Positions 34,002-43,614 are shown, counted from the first letter of the stretch. The stretch: DNA of 64,000 bases from Limnohabitans sp. MMS-10A-192 (GCF_003063335.1 NZ_NERX01000001.1:372001-436000); one strand, 5' to 3'. Made by a program: numbers and translations. Notes: generated by a model not told the origin, from the sequence alone.

Positions 34002-35300
34002 TCATGCGGCTTTCTCCGCAGCCTTCAAGGCTTTTTTCAGGTCGTCGATCAAATCGTCGGGGTCTTCCAGGCCAATCGACAGGCGGATGGTGCCGGGGCC
34101 GATGCCGCTGGCCGCCAGCGCCTCGTCGCTCATGCGGAAGTGCGTGGTGCTGGCTGGGTGGATCACCAGGCTGCGGCAGTCGCCCACATTGGCCAGGTGG
34201 CTGAAGACCTTGAGGGTTTCGATGAACTTTTGGCCTTGGGCGCGACTGCCTTGGATGTCGAAGCTGAACACCGAACCAGCGCCGCGTGGCAGCAGTTGCT
34301 GGGCCAGCTTGTGCGAGGGGTGGCTTTCCAGCATGGGGTGACCCACGCGGCTGACCAGCGGGTGTGCGGCCAAGAACTCGACCACTTTTTCTGTGTTGCC
34401 CATGTGGCGCGCCATGCGCAAGGGCAGGGTTTCGATGCCTTGCAAAATCAGCCAGGCGGTGTGCGGGCTCATGCAGGCGCCAAAGTCGCGCAGGCCTTCG
34501 CGGCGGGCGCGCAGCAAAAAGGCGCCCACGGTGCTTTCTTCGCTGAAGACCATGTTGTGAAAGCCTTCGTAGGCCTGGCTCAGCTCGGCAAATTTCCCCG
34601 ATTTGTCCCAGTCAAAACTGCCGCCATCGACCACCACGCCGCCCACCACCGTGCCGTGGCCCGACAAAAACTTGGTGGCCGAGTGGTAAACCAGATCGGC
34701 GCCGTGGTCGAAGGGCTTGATCAACCAAGGCGAGGTCAGGGTGGAGTCCACCAGCAGTGGCACGCCCGCTTCGTGCGCGATGGCGCTGATGGCCGGGATG
34801 TCCAGCACGTCCAGGCCGGGGTTGCCCACGGTCTCGCCAAAAAACAGCTTGGTGTTGGGCTGCACGGCGGCTTTCCAGGCGTCCAGATCGCCAGGTTTGA
34901 CGAAGGTGGTGCTGATGCCGAATCGGCTCAGGGTGTAGTGCAGCAGGTTGTGTGAGCCGCCATACAAAGCGGTGGAGGCCACGATGTGTGAACCCGCGCC
35001 CATGAGGGTGGCGATGCTAAGGTGCAAAGCCGCCTGGCCGCTGGCCGTGGTGATGGCGCCAATGCCGCCTTCAAGCGCCGAAATGCGTTGCTCCAGCACC
35101 GCGTTGGTGGGGTTGCTGATGCGGCTGTATACGTGGCCCGGGCGCTCCAGATTGAACAGGGCCGCCGCCTGGTCGCTCGACTCGAACACGAAGGAGGTGG
35201 TCAGGTGGATCGGCACGGCGCGAGCGCCGGTGGCCGGGTCGGGTGCGGCGCCTGCGTGCAGGGCAAGAGTGTCAAATCCGGGGTCGCTGTAACCAGCCAT
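34002..35300 (-). CDS. metY: O-acetylhomoserine sulfhydrylase / aminocarboxypropyltransferase
   Basis: A 432-residue PLP enzyme of the Cys/Met metabolism family. The PLP lysine lies in YHSATKFLSGHGTVVGG, with HVYSRISNPTNAVLEQRISALEGG (core YSRISNPTNAVLE) and LVDSTLTSPWL typical of the OAH sulfhydrylase branch; the length of about 430 favours MetY over MetZ. It makes homocysteine from O-acetylhomoserine and sulfide, the last step joining the sulfur collected by the upstream clusters to methionine. CGGAG precedes the ATG. It is divergent from the CBS-domain gene. Confidence 0.9.
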   Translation of the reverse strand: MAGYSDPGFDTLALHAGAAPDPATGARAVPIHLTTSFVFESSDQAAALFNLERPGHVYSRISNPTNAVLEQRISALEGGIGAITTASGQAALHLSIATLMGAGSHIVASTALYGGSHNLLHYTLSRFGISTTFVKPGDLDAWKAAVQPNTKLFFGETVGNPGLDVLDIPAISAIAHEAGVPLLVDSTLTSPWLIKPFDHGADLVYHSATKFLSGHGTVVGGVVVDGGSFDWDKSGKFAELSQAYEGFHNMVFSEESTVGAFLLRARREGLRDFGACMSPHTAWLILQGIETLPLRMARHMGNTEKVVEFLAAHPLVSRVGHPMLESHPSHKLAQQLLPRGAGSVFSFDIQGSRAQGQKFIETLKVFSHLANVGDCRSLVIHPASTTHFRMSDEALAASGIGPGTIRLSIGLEDPDDLIDDLKKALKAAEKAA

Positions 35301-35414
35301 GAAAAGTCTCCGAAAAAGAAAGTGCGCGGCAAGCTTGTTTCGCTACGCTTTGCATCCATTGTGGGCTATATTGATACTCAAATTCACCTCGGTTCGACCC
35401 TCAGGAGACACACC

Positions 35415-35879
35415 ATGAAAGTCAGCGACATCCTCCGCGTCAAAGGCAACACCTTGTTCACCGTCAACCCGGATGAACCTCTGGGCACCGCCATGAGTTT
35501 CATGGCCGAAAAGGACATTGGCTCCTTGGTCGTGATGGACAAGGGGGCCCTGGCCGGCATGCTGACTTTCCGTGAGGTGATCCAGCGCATCGTCAAAAAC
35601 GGCGGCCAAGTGGGCAACACCACCGTCAACGACGCCATGGACAGCACGCCCATGACCTGCACCAGCGAAACCGATTTGGACGATGTGCGCCGCATGATGC
35701 TCGACCGCCACGCCCGCTACATGCCCGTTATGGACGAGCGCATGCTGATGGGCGTGATCAGCTTCTACGACGTGGCCAAGGCCGTGGTCGATGGCCAGAA
35801 CTTCGAAAATAAGATGCTCAAGGCCTACATCCGCGACTGGCCCGATGAAGCCAATGCCGAGCCGGGCGTGAAAATCTGA
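35415..35879 (+). CDS. tandem CBS-domain protein
   Basis: A 154-residue protein made of two CBS motifs: residues about 8-60 ([40 protein letters not shown]) and about 75-130 ([42 protein letters not shown] in part). Such stand-alone pairs bind adenosyl ligands (AMP, ATP, SAM); the target is unknown. GGAG precedes the ATG. It ends at a clear terminator and lies opposite metY, so a SAM-sensing role is possible but untested. Confidence 0.9.
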   Translation: MKVSDILRVKGNTLFTVNPDEPLGTAMSFMAEKDIGSLVVMDKGALAGMLTFREVIQRIVKNGGQVGNTTVNDAMDSTPMTCTSETDLDDVRRMMLDRHARYMPVMDERMLMGVISFYDVAKAVVDGQNFENKMLKAYIRDWPDEANAEPGVKI

Positions 35880-35897
35880 GCCGCCAAGCCGTTCAAA

Positions 35898-35935
35898 GGG
35901 GCCTGATGCCGTCGTGGTGTCAGGCCCCTTGTCTT
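35898..35935 (+). terminator. intrinsic terminator after the CBS-domain gene
   Basis: GGGGCCTGA at 35898-35906 pairs with TCAGGCCCC at 35920-35928, followed by TTGTCTT. It separates the CBS gene from aroC. Confidence 0.75.
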
Positions 35936-35967
35936 TGGGGCGCTGCCATTCGGGGATAATCACACGC

Positions 35968-37065
35968 ATGAGCGGCAATACCTTCGGAACCTTATTCAAC
36001 GTCACCAACTTTGGTGAATCCCACGGCCCGGCCATTGGCTGCGTGATCGACGGCTGCCCCCCGGGCTTGCCGCTGAGCGAGGCCGATATCCAGCCCGACC
36101 TGGACCGCCGCCGCCCCGGCACCAGCAAATTCGTCACCCAGCGCAACGAGCCCGATGCGGTGCAGATTGTCTCGGGCGTGTACCAGGGCCTGACGACCGG
36201 CACCCCGATTTGCCTGCTGATCCAGAACACCGACCAGCGCAGCAAGGACTACGGCGACATCTTGCAGACCTTCCGCCCCGGGCACGCCGATTACAGCTAC
36301 TGGCGCAAATACGGACTGCGCGATCCGCGCGGCGGTGGCCGCTCGTCAGCCCGCCTGACCGCGCCCATGGTGGCCGCTGGGGCCGTGGCCAAGAAGTGGC
36401 TCAAGGAAAAATTGGGCACCACCTTTGTGGGCTGCATGACGCAAATCGGCGATGTGCCGATCGGCTTTGAGAGCTGGGACCACGTACCCAACAACCCGTT
36501 TTTTGCCCCGGTGGCCGATGTGTCGGCACTCGAGGACTACATGAACGCGCTGCGCAAGTCGGGCGATTCCTGCGGTGCGCGTTTGCGTGTGGTGGCCCGT
36601 GGCGTGCCTGTGGGCCTGGGCCAGCCGCTGTTTGACAAGATGGACGCCGACATCGCTTACGCCATGATGGGCATCAACGCCGTCAAAGGCGTGGAGATTG
36701 GCGCTGGCTTTGGCTGCGTCACCCAAAAGGGCAGCACCGCCGGTGACGCGCTCACGCCAGAGGGCTTTGTGGGCAACAACGCCGGTGGCGTGTTGGGCGG
36801 CATCACCACCGGGCAAGACCTGGAGGTGTCGATCGCGGTCAAGCCCACCAGCTCGATCTTGATTGCGCGTGATTCGATTGACGCGAACGGCCAGCCGACC
36901 GAAGTGATGACCAAAGGCCGCCATGACCCCTGCGTGGGCATCCGCGCCACACCGATCGCCGAGGCCATGCTGGCGCTGGTGGTCATGGACCATGTCTTGC
37001 AAAACCGCGCCCAATGCGGTGATGTGGCGCACGACGTGGCGCCTATTGCTGCCGTCAAACCCTGA
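35968..37065 (+). CDS. aroC: chorismate synthase
   Basis: A 365-residue cytoplasmic enzyme converting EPSP to chorismate with reduced FMN, the last common step of aromatic amino-acid synthesis. Signatures: [18 protein letters not shown] near the N-terminus, [37 protein letters not shown] (20) and [22 protein letters not shown] at 35968 is the standard start of the family. The MFS gene overlaps its stop by one base (TGATG). Confidence 0.97.
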   Translation: MSGNTFGTLFNVTNFGESHGPAIGCVIDGCPPGLPLSEADIQPDLDRRRPGTSKFVTQRNEPDAVQIVSGVYQGLTTGTPICLLIQNTDQRSKDYGDILQTFRPGHADYSYWRKYGLRDPRGGGRSSARLTAPMVAAGAVAKKWLKEKLGTTFVGCMTQIGDVPIGFESWDHVPNNPFFAPVADVSALEDYMNALRKSGDSCGARLRVVARGVPVGLGQPLFDKMDADIAYAMMGINAVKGVEIGAGFGCVTQKGSTAGDALTPEGFVGNNAGGVLGGITTGQDLEVSIAVKPTSSILIARDSIDANGQPTEVMTKGRHDPCVGIRATPIAEAMLALVVMDHVLQNRAQCGDVAHDVAPIAAVKP

Positions 37066-38252
37066 TGCCCGACAGCCGCAAGCAGCTGCTGCCCTTTGCG
37101 GCCATGTCGGCCGCGTATTTCGCGCACATCGGTTTTTTCAACCCCTACCTGCCGCTGTGGCTCAAAGAGATGGGCATGGGCCTGCTGGCCATCAGCGTGC
37201 TCACCTCGGTGCAGGCGGCCACCCGCTTGTTTGCGCCCTATGCCTGGGGTGCCTTGAGCGACCGCACGGGCGAGCGGGTCAAGCTGCTGCGCCTGGGGGC
37301 GGTGGTGGCTTTTGCTTCGGCCTGCCTGCTGTGGCTCGATTGGGGTCCGGTGGGGCTGGGCCTGGTCTTGCTGGTCATGTTCACCCACACGAGTTCCATG
37401 ATGCCCATGAGCGAAGCGGCCATGGCCCACCTGGTCAGCCAGGGTGGGGGCTTTGACGCCAAGCGCTATGGGCGCGTGCGCCTGTGGGGCTCGCTCGGTT
37501 TTCTGGTCACCGTGTTTGTCGCCGGGGCCTGGTTCGAGGCGTTCGGCATGCACCACTTTCCGGGCTGGACGGTGTTCAGCCTGGGCGCTGTGTTGCTCAG
37601 TGCTTTTTGGTTGCCCGACCTGAAAGAAGCGGCGCATGCCGAGCATGCGCACCTGCCGGTTTGGCCCGTGCTGGGGCAAAAACCGGTGCTCTGGTTTTTT
37701 GCGGCGGCGTTTTTCCATGTGCTCTCGCACATCGGCATTTATGTGTTTTTCTCGCTGTACCTCGATGCGCTGGGCTACAGCAAAACCATGATCGGCGTGC
37801 TCTGGGCGGTGTCGGTGGCGGTCGAGATCGTGTGGTTTTTCACCCAATCGCGTTGGCTGCCGCGCCTGCCTTTGACGGGCTGGCTGGTGGTGTGCTCGGC
37901 GGCCATGGTGCTGCGCATGGTGCTCACCACGGTGTGGGCCGATGTGCTGTGGGTCTTGTTGTTGGCGCAAGCCATCCATGCGCTGACCTTTGCGGCGCAC
38001 CACACCGCTTGCATCGCCTTGTTGTCGCACCATTTTCCGGGCCGCTTGCGTGGGCGCGGGCAGGCGCTGTACACCGTGATCGCTTATGGTTTTCCTGGCG
38101 TTCTGGGGGGCTTGTTGGGCGGTGTGCTCAGTGAGCGCTGGGGCTTGCAGTCGGTCTTTTTGGCCAGCGTGCTGACCAGCGGGGTGGCCACGGCTGCGGC
38201 GTACAAGGTGTGGCGTTTGCAGCATCCAAAAACGGCATGGATGCCGACTTGA
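37065..38252 (+). CDS. MFS transporter, HcaT-like (MFS_1_like)
   Basis: A 395-residue major-facilitator protein with about 12 hydrophobic segments. AAYFAHIGFFNPYLPLWLKE, FAPYAWGALSDRTGERVKLL and GRVRLWGSLGFLVTVFVAG match the phenylpropionate permease-like (HcaT) branch. Substrate unknown. It is coupled to aroC by a one-base overlap and is followed by an alpha/beta hydrolase gene. Confidence 0.88.
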   Translation: MPDSRKQLLPFAAMSAAYFAHIGFFNPYLPLWLKEMGMGLLAISVLTSVQAATRLFAPYAWGALSDRTGERVKLLRLGAVVAFASACLLWLDWGPVGLGLVLLVMFTHTSSMMPMSEAAMAHLVSQGGGFDAKRYGRVRLWGSLGFLVTVFVAGAWFEAFGMHHFPGWTVFSLGAVLLSAFWLPDLKEAAHAEHAHLPVWPVLGQKPVLWFFAAAFFHVLSHIGIYVFFSLYLDALGYSKTMIGVLWAVSVAVEIVWFFTQSRWLPRLPLTGWLVVCSAAMVLRMVLTTVWADVLWVLLLAQAIHALTFAAHHTACIALLSHHFPGRLRGRGQALYTVIAYGFPGVLGGLLGGVLSERWGLQSVFLASVLTSGVATAAAYKVWRLQHPKTAWMPT

Positions 38253-38254
38253 GC

Positions 38255-39121
38255 ATGGGTCTTTTGCCTGAATTTTTACCCGCTGATTTGGAGCACGCAC
38301 TGGCGGGTGTGCAGCGCCATGTCACGCACTGCGACGGTGCCCAGACGGTTTGGCATGCCTGGGGTGATGCGGATCGGCCGGTGGTGGTTTTGCTGCACGG
38401 CGGCAGCGGCAGCTGGACGCATTGGGTGCGCAACATCGCACCTTTGCAGGACGCAGGCTGGCGTGTGCTGGTGCCCGATTTGCCGGGCTTTGGCGACTCC
38501 GATTTGCCGACAGGCTGCAGCGATGTCGATGGCTTGCCCGTGCATTTGCACGCGGGCTTGCAGCAGCTGCAACCCGCTGGCCCCGTGGCTTTGGTGGGAT
38601 TTTCTTTTGGCGGCATGACGGCGGCTTTGTGGCTGGCGGCTTATCCGCAAGATGCGCAGCAGCTGGTGCTGGTGGGCGCGCCGGGCATGGGCTTCGCGGT
38701 GCCTGAGCGCATCCCGCTCAAGGGCTGGCGGCATTTGCCCACGCCTGAGGCGCAAGCCCAAGTGCACCGGCACAACCTGATGGCCTTGATGCTGCAAACG
38801 CCCGAGGCCCTGGACGATCTGGCGTTGAGCTTGCACACGGCCAATGTGCAGCGCGACCGCATGCCGCGCAGGCGTTTGTCATCGACCGACATCGTGGCGC
38901 AAACCTTGCCGAAGTTACAAGCCCGAGTCAGCGCCATTTATGGCGAACACGACGCCTTGTACCGCGGCCGTTTGCCCGAGCTGCAGGCGGCCATGCAGGG
39001 CTGCTCACCCCATTGGGGGCAGTGGCACACCGTGGCCGGGGCCGGGCATTGGGTGCAGTACGAGGCGGCAGAGCGCTTTGATCGGGCCTTGCGGGCCATC
39101 TTGGGCGCGTCGACAGTCTGA
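38255..39121 (+). CDS. alpha/beta hydrolase
   Basis: A 288-residue alpha/beta hydrolase: LLHGGSGSWTHW (oxyanion loop), DLPGFGDS, nucleophile serine in VGFSFGGM, acid in YGEHDALY and histidine in GAGHWVQYE. It resembles esterases and ring-cleavage product hydrolases. ATG 38255, two bases after the MFS stop, was chosen; ATG 38237 inside the MFS gene is also possible. It probably belongs to the aroC-MFS transcript. Confidence 0.85.
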   Translation: MGLLPEFLPADLEHALAGVQRHVTHCDGAQTVWHAWGDADRPVVVLLHGGSGSWTHWVRNIAPLQDAGWRVLVPDLPGFGDSDLPTGCSDVDGLPVHLHAGLQQLQPAGPVALVGFSFGGMTAALWLAAYPQDAQQLVLVGAPGMGFAVPERIPLKGWRHLPTPEAQAQVHRHNLMALMLQTPEALDDLALSLHTANVQRDRMPRRRLSSTDIVAQTLPKLQARVSAIYGEHDALYRGRLPELQAAMQGCSPHWGQWHTVAGAGHWVQYEAAERFDRALRAILGASTV

Positions 39122-39245
39122 AGCGACGGGGCTGCAGGTGTCCCCTGGCGGCATTGGGCTATTGGCGGTGGCTGAGCCTGCCGTTCGCGTGGGCGTTCAA
39201 AATAGCGGTCTTGTCCTTCTCGCACTGCATTCGGAAAAGCCCACC

Positions 39246-39905
39246 ATGACCACCACTTTGAAAATTGATTTCGTCTCTGACATCGCCTGCCCCTGGTGCG
39301 CTGTGGGTTTGGGTTCGCTCGAAAAAGCGCTGGAGCGCTTGCAAGGCGAAGTCAAGGCCGAGCTGCATTTTCAGCCGTTTGAATTGAACCCCCAGATGCC
39401 CCCCGGTGGCCAGGACCTGGGCGAGCACTTGACCGAGAAATACGGCTCCACGCCCGAGCAGCAGGCGCAGATCCGCCAGACCATCGCCGCTCGCGGTGCC
39501 GAGGTGGGCTTTGAATTCCATCCTGGTGGCCGTGGCCGCGTGTACAACACCTTCGAGGCGCACCGCTTGCTGCACTGGGCTGAGGGCCAAGGAGATGGCC
39601 GCCAGCACGCTCTGAAGAAAGCCTTGCTGCGCGCCTACCAAGGTCGCGCTGAATGTGTCGAAGACCCGGAAGTTTTGTTGGCCGCCGTGGCCGAGGCGGG
39701 TCTGGATGTGGAGGCTGCGCGGGCCGTTCTGGCCAGCCAGGAGAACGCTTTGGCCGTGCGCGAGCGTGAGCAGTTTTACACCCAAGCTGGCATCCGTTCG
39801 GTGCCTGCGGTCATCATCAACGACCGCCATTTGATTTCCGGTGGTCAACCCGTCGAGGTGTTTGAACAAGCCTTGCGCCAGATCGCTGCAGGCCAGGTGT
39901 CCTGA
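39246..39905 (+). CDS. DsbA-family (FrnE-like) thiol oxidoreductase
   Basis: A 219-residue thioredoxin-fold protein. The C15-P-W-C18 active site follows KIDFVSDIA; GRVYNTFEAHRLLHWAEGQG and TQAGIRSVPAVIINDRHLISGG (core RSVPAVIIN with cis-proline) are typical of the FrnE/2-hydroxychromene-isomerase-like group. There is no signal peptide, so it acts in the cytoplasm, unlike DsbA. Its substrate is unknown. Confidence 0.9.
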   Translation: MTTTLKIDFVSDIACPWCAVGLGSLEKALERLQGEVKAELHFQPFELNPQMPPGGQDLGEHLTEKYGSTPEQQAQIRQTIAARGAEVGFEFHPGGRGRVYNTFEAHRLLHWAEGQGDGRQHALKKALLRAYQGRAECVEDPEVLLAAVAEAGLDVEAARAVLASQENALAVREREQFYTQAGIRSVPAVIINDRHLISGGQPVEVFEQALRQIAAGQVS

Positions 39906-39930
39906 GCAAGGCATTCACAAAGTGAAGGCC

Positions 39931-40740
39931 ATGCCCCGCACTCCGGTTTTGTTTGTTTCGCATGGCTCACCCATGTTTGCGCTCGACCCCGGCACCACAG
40001 GGCCTGCTTTGACCGCTTGGGTCCAGGCCCATGCGCCAGCCCAAGCCTTGAAGGGCATCGTGATCATGTCGCCGCACTGGATGACGCAGGGCATCGGCGT
40101 CATGACGACACCCGAACCCCAAACTTGGCACGACTTTGGCGGTTTCCCAGATCCGCTGTACCAGCTGCAATACCCGGCCAAGGGCGATCCCGCCTTGGCA
40201 CGCCAGGTGCTGGATTTGCTACAGGCCGCCGACTTGCCCTGCGGCGAAGACCCCGAGCGCCCTTATGACCACGGCGCCTGGATTCCCTTGCGCCAGATGT
40301 ACCCCGAGGCCGGTGTGCCCGTGGTGCAGGTGTCTTTGCCCGCCTATGTGCCCACCTCGGAGATTTATGCCATCGGTCAGGCCCTGGCGCCGCTGCGTGA
40401 GCAAGGCATTTTGCTGATCGGTTCGGGTAGCATGACGCACAACCTGCGCGAGCTGCGGCGCGAGGAGGGGCCAACCGAGCCATATGTCACCGACTTTTGC
40501 GCTTGGGTGGAGCGCACGTTGCAAAGCAGCGATCTGAGCGCCATGCTGGACTACCGCGCCCGTGCGCCGGGTGCTGCGCGTGCGCACCCCACGGACGAAC
40601 ACTTCCTGCCGATCTACTTTGCTTTGGGGGCTGCGGGCTGGGGGCAAAGCCCCGAGGTCTTGCCGCGGTACATCAGCCACGAGGTGATTTACGGATCGCT
40701 GTCGATGGATGCTTTCAGTCTGGAGGAATCGCATGCTTGA
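39931..40740 (+). CDS. LigB-type extradiol dioxygenase (4,5-DOPA dioxygenase, YgiD-like)
   Basis: A 269-residue class III extradiol dioxygenase. FVSHGSPMFALD (His15-region metal ligand), SPHWMTQG, RPYDHGAWIPLRQMYPEA and SGSMTHNLREL carry the conserved histidines of the YgiD/DODA family, which binds Zn or Fe and can cleave DOPA. Its physiological role in bacteria is unclear. The end overlaps the histidine phosphatase gene by 8 bases. Confidence 0.9.
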   Translation: MPRTPVLFVSHGSPMFALDPGTTGPALTAWVQAHAPAQALKGIVIMSPHWMTQGIGVMTTPEPQTWHDFGGFPDPLYQLQYPAKGDPALARQVLDLLQAADLPCGEDPERPYDHGAWIPLRQMYPEAGVPVVQVSLPAYVPTSEIYAIGQALAPLREQGILLIGSGSMTHNLRELRREEGPTEPYVTDFCAWVERTLQSSDLSAMLDYRARAPGAARAHPTDEHFLPIYFALGAAGWGQSPEVLPRYISHEVIYGSLSMDAFSLEESHA

Positions 40741-41305
40741 CCGTCGTCAATGGCTGCAGTGGGCCGCAGGTGGCGCTGCCACGGTGTCTACCAGCTGGGC
40801 AGCTGCCCAGACGCCACCTTCTGATCTTGCCGAGCTTTGGCGCCGGTCACGCGGGGTGGTGATGCTCCGCCACGCCAGCACCGAGCCCGGTGTTGGCGAT
40901 CCGCCGGGTTTCACTTTGGGGCAGTGCAGCACCCAGCGCAACCTGAGCGCGCAGGGGCGTGCGCAGTCGCAGGCCATGGGCCTCTGGATGGTGCAGCAGC
41001 AACTGCGCCCGGATGCTGTGCTCAGCAGCCAGTGGTGCCGCTGCCGGGACACGGCACAGCTGGCGTTCGGGCGGGCCGAAGATTGGCCTGCGTTGAATTC
41101 CACTTTTGCTGGGCAGGGTGAAGCGGCCGCTCAGGAAGAGGCCATGCGGACGCGGCTGCGCCAGATGCCCGATTCCCGCATGGAGGTCTGGGTGACCCAC
41201 CAAGTCAACATGACCGCCTTGACCGGGGCCTATCCCGACTTGGGAGAAGCCTTTTTGCTGGACCGGCAAGGCCGTTTGCTGGCGCGTGGGCGGATGGCGG
41301 CATGA
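40733..41305 (+). CDS. exported histidine phosphatase family protein
   Basis: A 190-residue protein with a twin-arginine-like N-terminus (DRRQWLQWAAGGAA, cleavage near SWAAAQ). The catalytic RHG-type motif appears as LRHAST, with SSQWCRCRDTAQ and a late VTHQVNMTALTG giving the second histidine. The family removes phosphate through a phosphohistidine; the canonical RHG glycine is replaced by alanine, as in SixA-like and other branches. It overlaps both neighbouring genes, in a tight operon. Confidence 0.83.
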   Translation: MLDRRQWLQWAAGGAATVSTSWAAAQTPPSDLAELWRRSRGVVMLRHASTEPGVGDPPGFTLGQCSTQRNLSAQGRAQSQAMGLWMVQQQLRPDAVLSSQWCRCRDTAQLAFGRAEDWPALNSTFAGQGEAAAQEEAMRTRLRQMPDSRMEVWVTHQVNMTALTGAYPDLGEAFLLDRQGRLLARGRMAA

Positions 41306-41688
41306 ACGATCAGCCCAGTTGTTTGACGGTGTATTTCGATGGCTCATGCCCGCTGTGTCGGCGCGAGATCGCCATGTACCGCCGCTTGCCCGAGGCCACG
41401 GCCATCGCTTGGGTGGACGTGAGTGCCGGACAAGACCTGGGCGGCGCGCTCAGCTGCGAGGCGGCCATGGCCCGCTTTCATGTGCGTGATGCGCAGGGGC
41501 GTTTGTTCAGCGGTGCAGCCGCGTTCTCGCGCATGTGGCGGGTCTTCCCGGGCTGGCGATGGCTGGGCTATGTGTCGGCTTGGCCACCCATGTCCTGGCT
41601 TTTCGAGCTGGCTTACCGTTTGTTCTTGCCTTTGCGCCCGAGCTTGCAAAAGTGGGTTCGGCAATGGTCGGGGGAGGGGCGTTTGTGA
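41302..41688 (+). CDS. DCC-family (DUF393) thiol-disulfide protein
   Basis: A 128-residue protein with the DCC motif FDGSCPLCRREI at residues 13-24; the C-x-x-C pair suggests thioredoxin-like redox activity. IAWVDVSAG and the later GAAAFSRMWRVFPGWRWLG are typical. The C-terminus is hydrophobic. It overlaps the histidine phosphatase gene (ATGA) and the FGE-fold gene (GTGA). Confidence 0.87.
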   Translation: MNDQPSCLTVYFDGSCPLCRREIAMYRRLPEATAIAWVDVSAGQDLGGALSCEAAMARFHVRDAQGRLFSGAAAFSRMWRVFPGWRWLGYVSAWPPMSWLFELAYRLFLPLRPSLQKWVRQWSGEGRL

Positions 41689-42443
41689 GCTGCAGCAACC
41701 GTTTTTCCAAAGTGGGCACCCTGGTCGCTCTTGCCGCTTTGTGGTTCATGCACACCGCACTGGCGCAGGCCCAAGTGGACGACAAGGTGGTGCTGCCATT
41801 TTTGACCATTGACCGCACGGAGGTCACCATCGCTCAGTTCGAGCGTTATGTGCGGGCCACGGGCACCGTCACACGGGCCGAAAAAGAAGGCGGTGGGTTT
41901 GAATACGGTGCAGGTTGGGAGCGCCGCCCGGGCTGGTCATGGCGCAAGCCAGATGGTGTGCCAGCGCGCAGCGACATGCCCGCTGTGCATTTGGATTTTG
42001 CCGAGGCCCAGGCTTATTGCCGTTGGGCGGGGGGCCGATTGCCGACGGGCGCTGAATGGCAAAAAGCCGGTTTCACCGAGTCACGCGATGCGCCGCCTGC
42101 GCCTTGGCTCCAGGGCCGCACTTACCCTTGGACCACGGGTGACAGCCCGCAAGGGGCCAACACCAGTGACACTGACCCGTGGCCCCGCGCAGCGCCTGCG
42201 GGCGCCACGCGCGCAGGGGTCAACGGTTTGTTCGACATGGGCGCCAATGTTTGGGAGTGGACCACCGACACGCAGGGCACCGCCCGCAGAACGGTGGGTG
42301 GCTCCTGGTGGTATGGGGCTTTCAACATGAAGGCCGATGTGGTGGCGTTCAAGCCGGCAGATTTTTACGCGGTGTACATCGGCTTTCGCTGTGTGTACGA
42401 CCACCAAGCTCCAGCGCCCGCCAAGGGCAAGGTGCAGCCATGA
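41685..42443 (+). CDS. secreted SUMF1/formylglycine-generating-enzyme fold protein
   Basis: A 252-residue protein with a signal peptide (cleavage near ALAQA). The FGE-sulfatase domain is clear: FLTIDRTEVTIAQFERYV, MPAVHLDFAEAQAYCRWAGG, RLPTGAEWQKAG, LFDMGANVWEWTTD, VGGSWWYG and IGFRCVYD. Only one cysteine is present near the C-terminus, so the two-cysteine copper site of true FGE is absent and a non-catalytic or different role is likely. GTG 41685 was chosen because GGGGAGGGG lies just before it and it overlaps the DCC stop; ATG 41664 is the alternative. Confidence 0.82.
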   Translation: MSCSNRFSKVGTLVALAALWFMHTALAQAQVDDKVVLPFLTIDRTEVTIAQFERYVRATGTVTRAEKEGGGFEYGAGWERRPGWSWRKPDGVPARSDMPAVHLDFAEAQAYCRWAGGRLPTGAEWQKAGFTESRDAPPAPWLQGRTYPWTTGDSPQGANTSDTDPWPRAAPAGATRAGVNGLFDMGANVWEWTTDTQGTARRTVGGSWWYGAFNMKADVVAFKPADFYAVYIGFRCVYDHQAPAPAKGKVQP

Positions 42444-43138
42444 TGGAGTCTTTGCCTCAAGGCTACAGGGCCCTGGTGTTGGGGGCGAGCGGTGCCATCG
42501 GGGAGGCCTTGGTGAACCAGCTGGGCGCCGATCCGCGTTGCCAACAGGTGCATGCGCTGTCTCGGCAAAGCGATCCGGCATTCGATCTGTTGCACGAGCA
42601 GAGCATGGCGGTTTGTGCGGCCGCGCTGGCGCACTTGGGGCCGTTTCATTTGGTCATCGATGCCACGGGTGCTTTGATGATCGATGGCCGGGGGCCTGAA
42701 AAACGCTTGGACGAGCTGAATGCAGATCATCTGCTGCGGGCCATGCAGCTCAATGCGGTGGGCCCGGCTTTGTTGCTCAAGCATTTCAGTCCCTTGCTGG
42801 CTTCGGGCGAACGTGTCATCTGGGCCAAGCTGTCGGCGCGTGTGGGCAGCATCGAAGACAACCGCAAGGGCGGATGGTACGGCTACCGCGCAGCCAAGGC
42901 GGCACTGAACATGCTGCTGCAAACGGCGGCCATCGAGATCAGCCGTCGCAGGCCTTTGGCTGTGGTGGCCGCTTTGCAGCCTGGCACGGTGCGTTCGACC
43001 TTGAGCCAGCCCTTTGTGGGTGACGATGCGCTGGCCCCGCAGATATCTGCCCAGGGCCTGCTGCAGGCCTTGGACGCGGCCCCAGCGACAGGCCGTGCGG
43101 TGTTTCTGGACCACAAGGGGCAGTGCATCCCCTGGTGA
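42440..43138 (+). CDS. short-chain dehydrogenase/reductase
   Basis: A 232-residue Rossmann-fold SDR of the C-factor/YdfG-like small type. GASGAIGE is the cofactor-binding glycine motif, LNAVGPALLLKHF the central helix, and YRAAK the catalytic Tyr-Lys pair with SARVGS supplying the serine. NADPH is a likely cofactor; substrate unknown. It overlaps the FGE-fold gene by four bases and closes the run of overlapping genes starting at 39931. Confidence 0.87.
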   Translation: MMESLPQGYRALVLGASGAIGEALVNQLGADPRCQQVHALSRQSDPAFDLLHEQSMAVCAAALAHLGPFHLVIDATGALMIDGRGPEKRLDELNADHLLRAMQLNAVGPALLLKHFSPLLASGERVIWAKLSARVGSIEDNRKGGWYGYRAAKAALNMLLQTAAIEISRRRPLAVVAALQPGTVRSTLSQPFVGDDALAPQISAQGLLQALDAAPATGRAVFLDHKGQCIPW

Positions 43139-43173
43139 TGCCGTGCGCTCAGCTTCGCTTGGCGTTCACGTGC

Positions 43174-43614
43174 TCAGGGCACACAACTGCGTACGGCATT
43201 GGCCAGCTGGGCATGAGAGAGCGCTTGTGTCGTCACGATGGTGCAAGCCTGCTGAACTTGAAGAAAAACACAGCCCTGTTGGGGCAGTTGCAGCATGCGT
43301 TGGCCCCATGGCGACTGCTTGATCTGGCACAGACTCAGCGCATCGGAGCGCTGTGACCAGCGGACTTGTCCCGGCAATTTTTGACGCCAGCCCGGATCCA
43401 GCTCGACCTGTGCTGCACCGTTGTCGGAGCAGTCTTCGGGGCCGGTTCTCACGGGGGGGATGAAACGGACATCACCGGTCTGCTCATCCACTTCCAGGTT
43501 GCGGTATTCGCACAGCGACTCGGTGGGTACGGTGGCCAGCGCGGGCAGTGGTGACAAAAGGCACAGCCAAAGCCATGTTGTCCGTGCGAGATGCGCCAAG
43601 CGTGGGGCTCGCAT
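43174..43614 (-). CDS. exported hypothetical protein beside a hybrid sensor kinase
   Basis: A 146-residue protein not assigned to a family. The start MRAPRLAHLARTTWLWLCLL gives a signal peptide ending near ALATV; longer upstream starts lie inside the kinase gene. The mature part has five cysteines (about residues 34, 61, 95, 114 and 123, and a last one at the C-terminus), suggesting periplasmic disulfides. It begins 4 bases after the kinase stop on the same strand, so it is almost certainly co-transcribed and may feed a signal to the kinase. Confidence 0.6.
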   Translation of the reverse strand: MRAPRLAHLARTTWLWLCLLSPLPALATVPTESLCEYRNLEVDEQTGDVRFIPPVRTGPEDCSDNGAAQVELDPGWRQKLPGQVRWSQRSDALSLCQIKQSPWGQRMLQLPQQGCVFLQVQQACTIVTTQALSHAQLANAVRSCVP

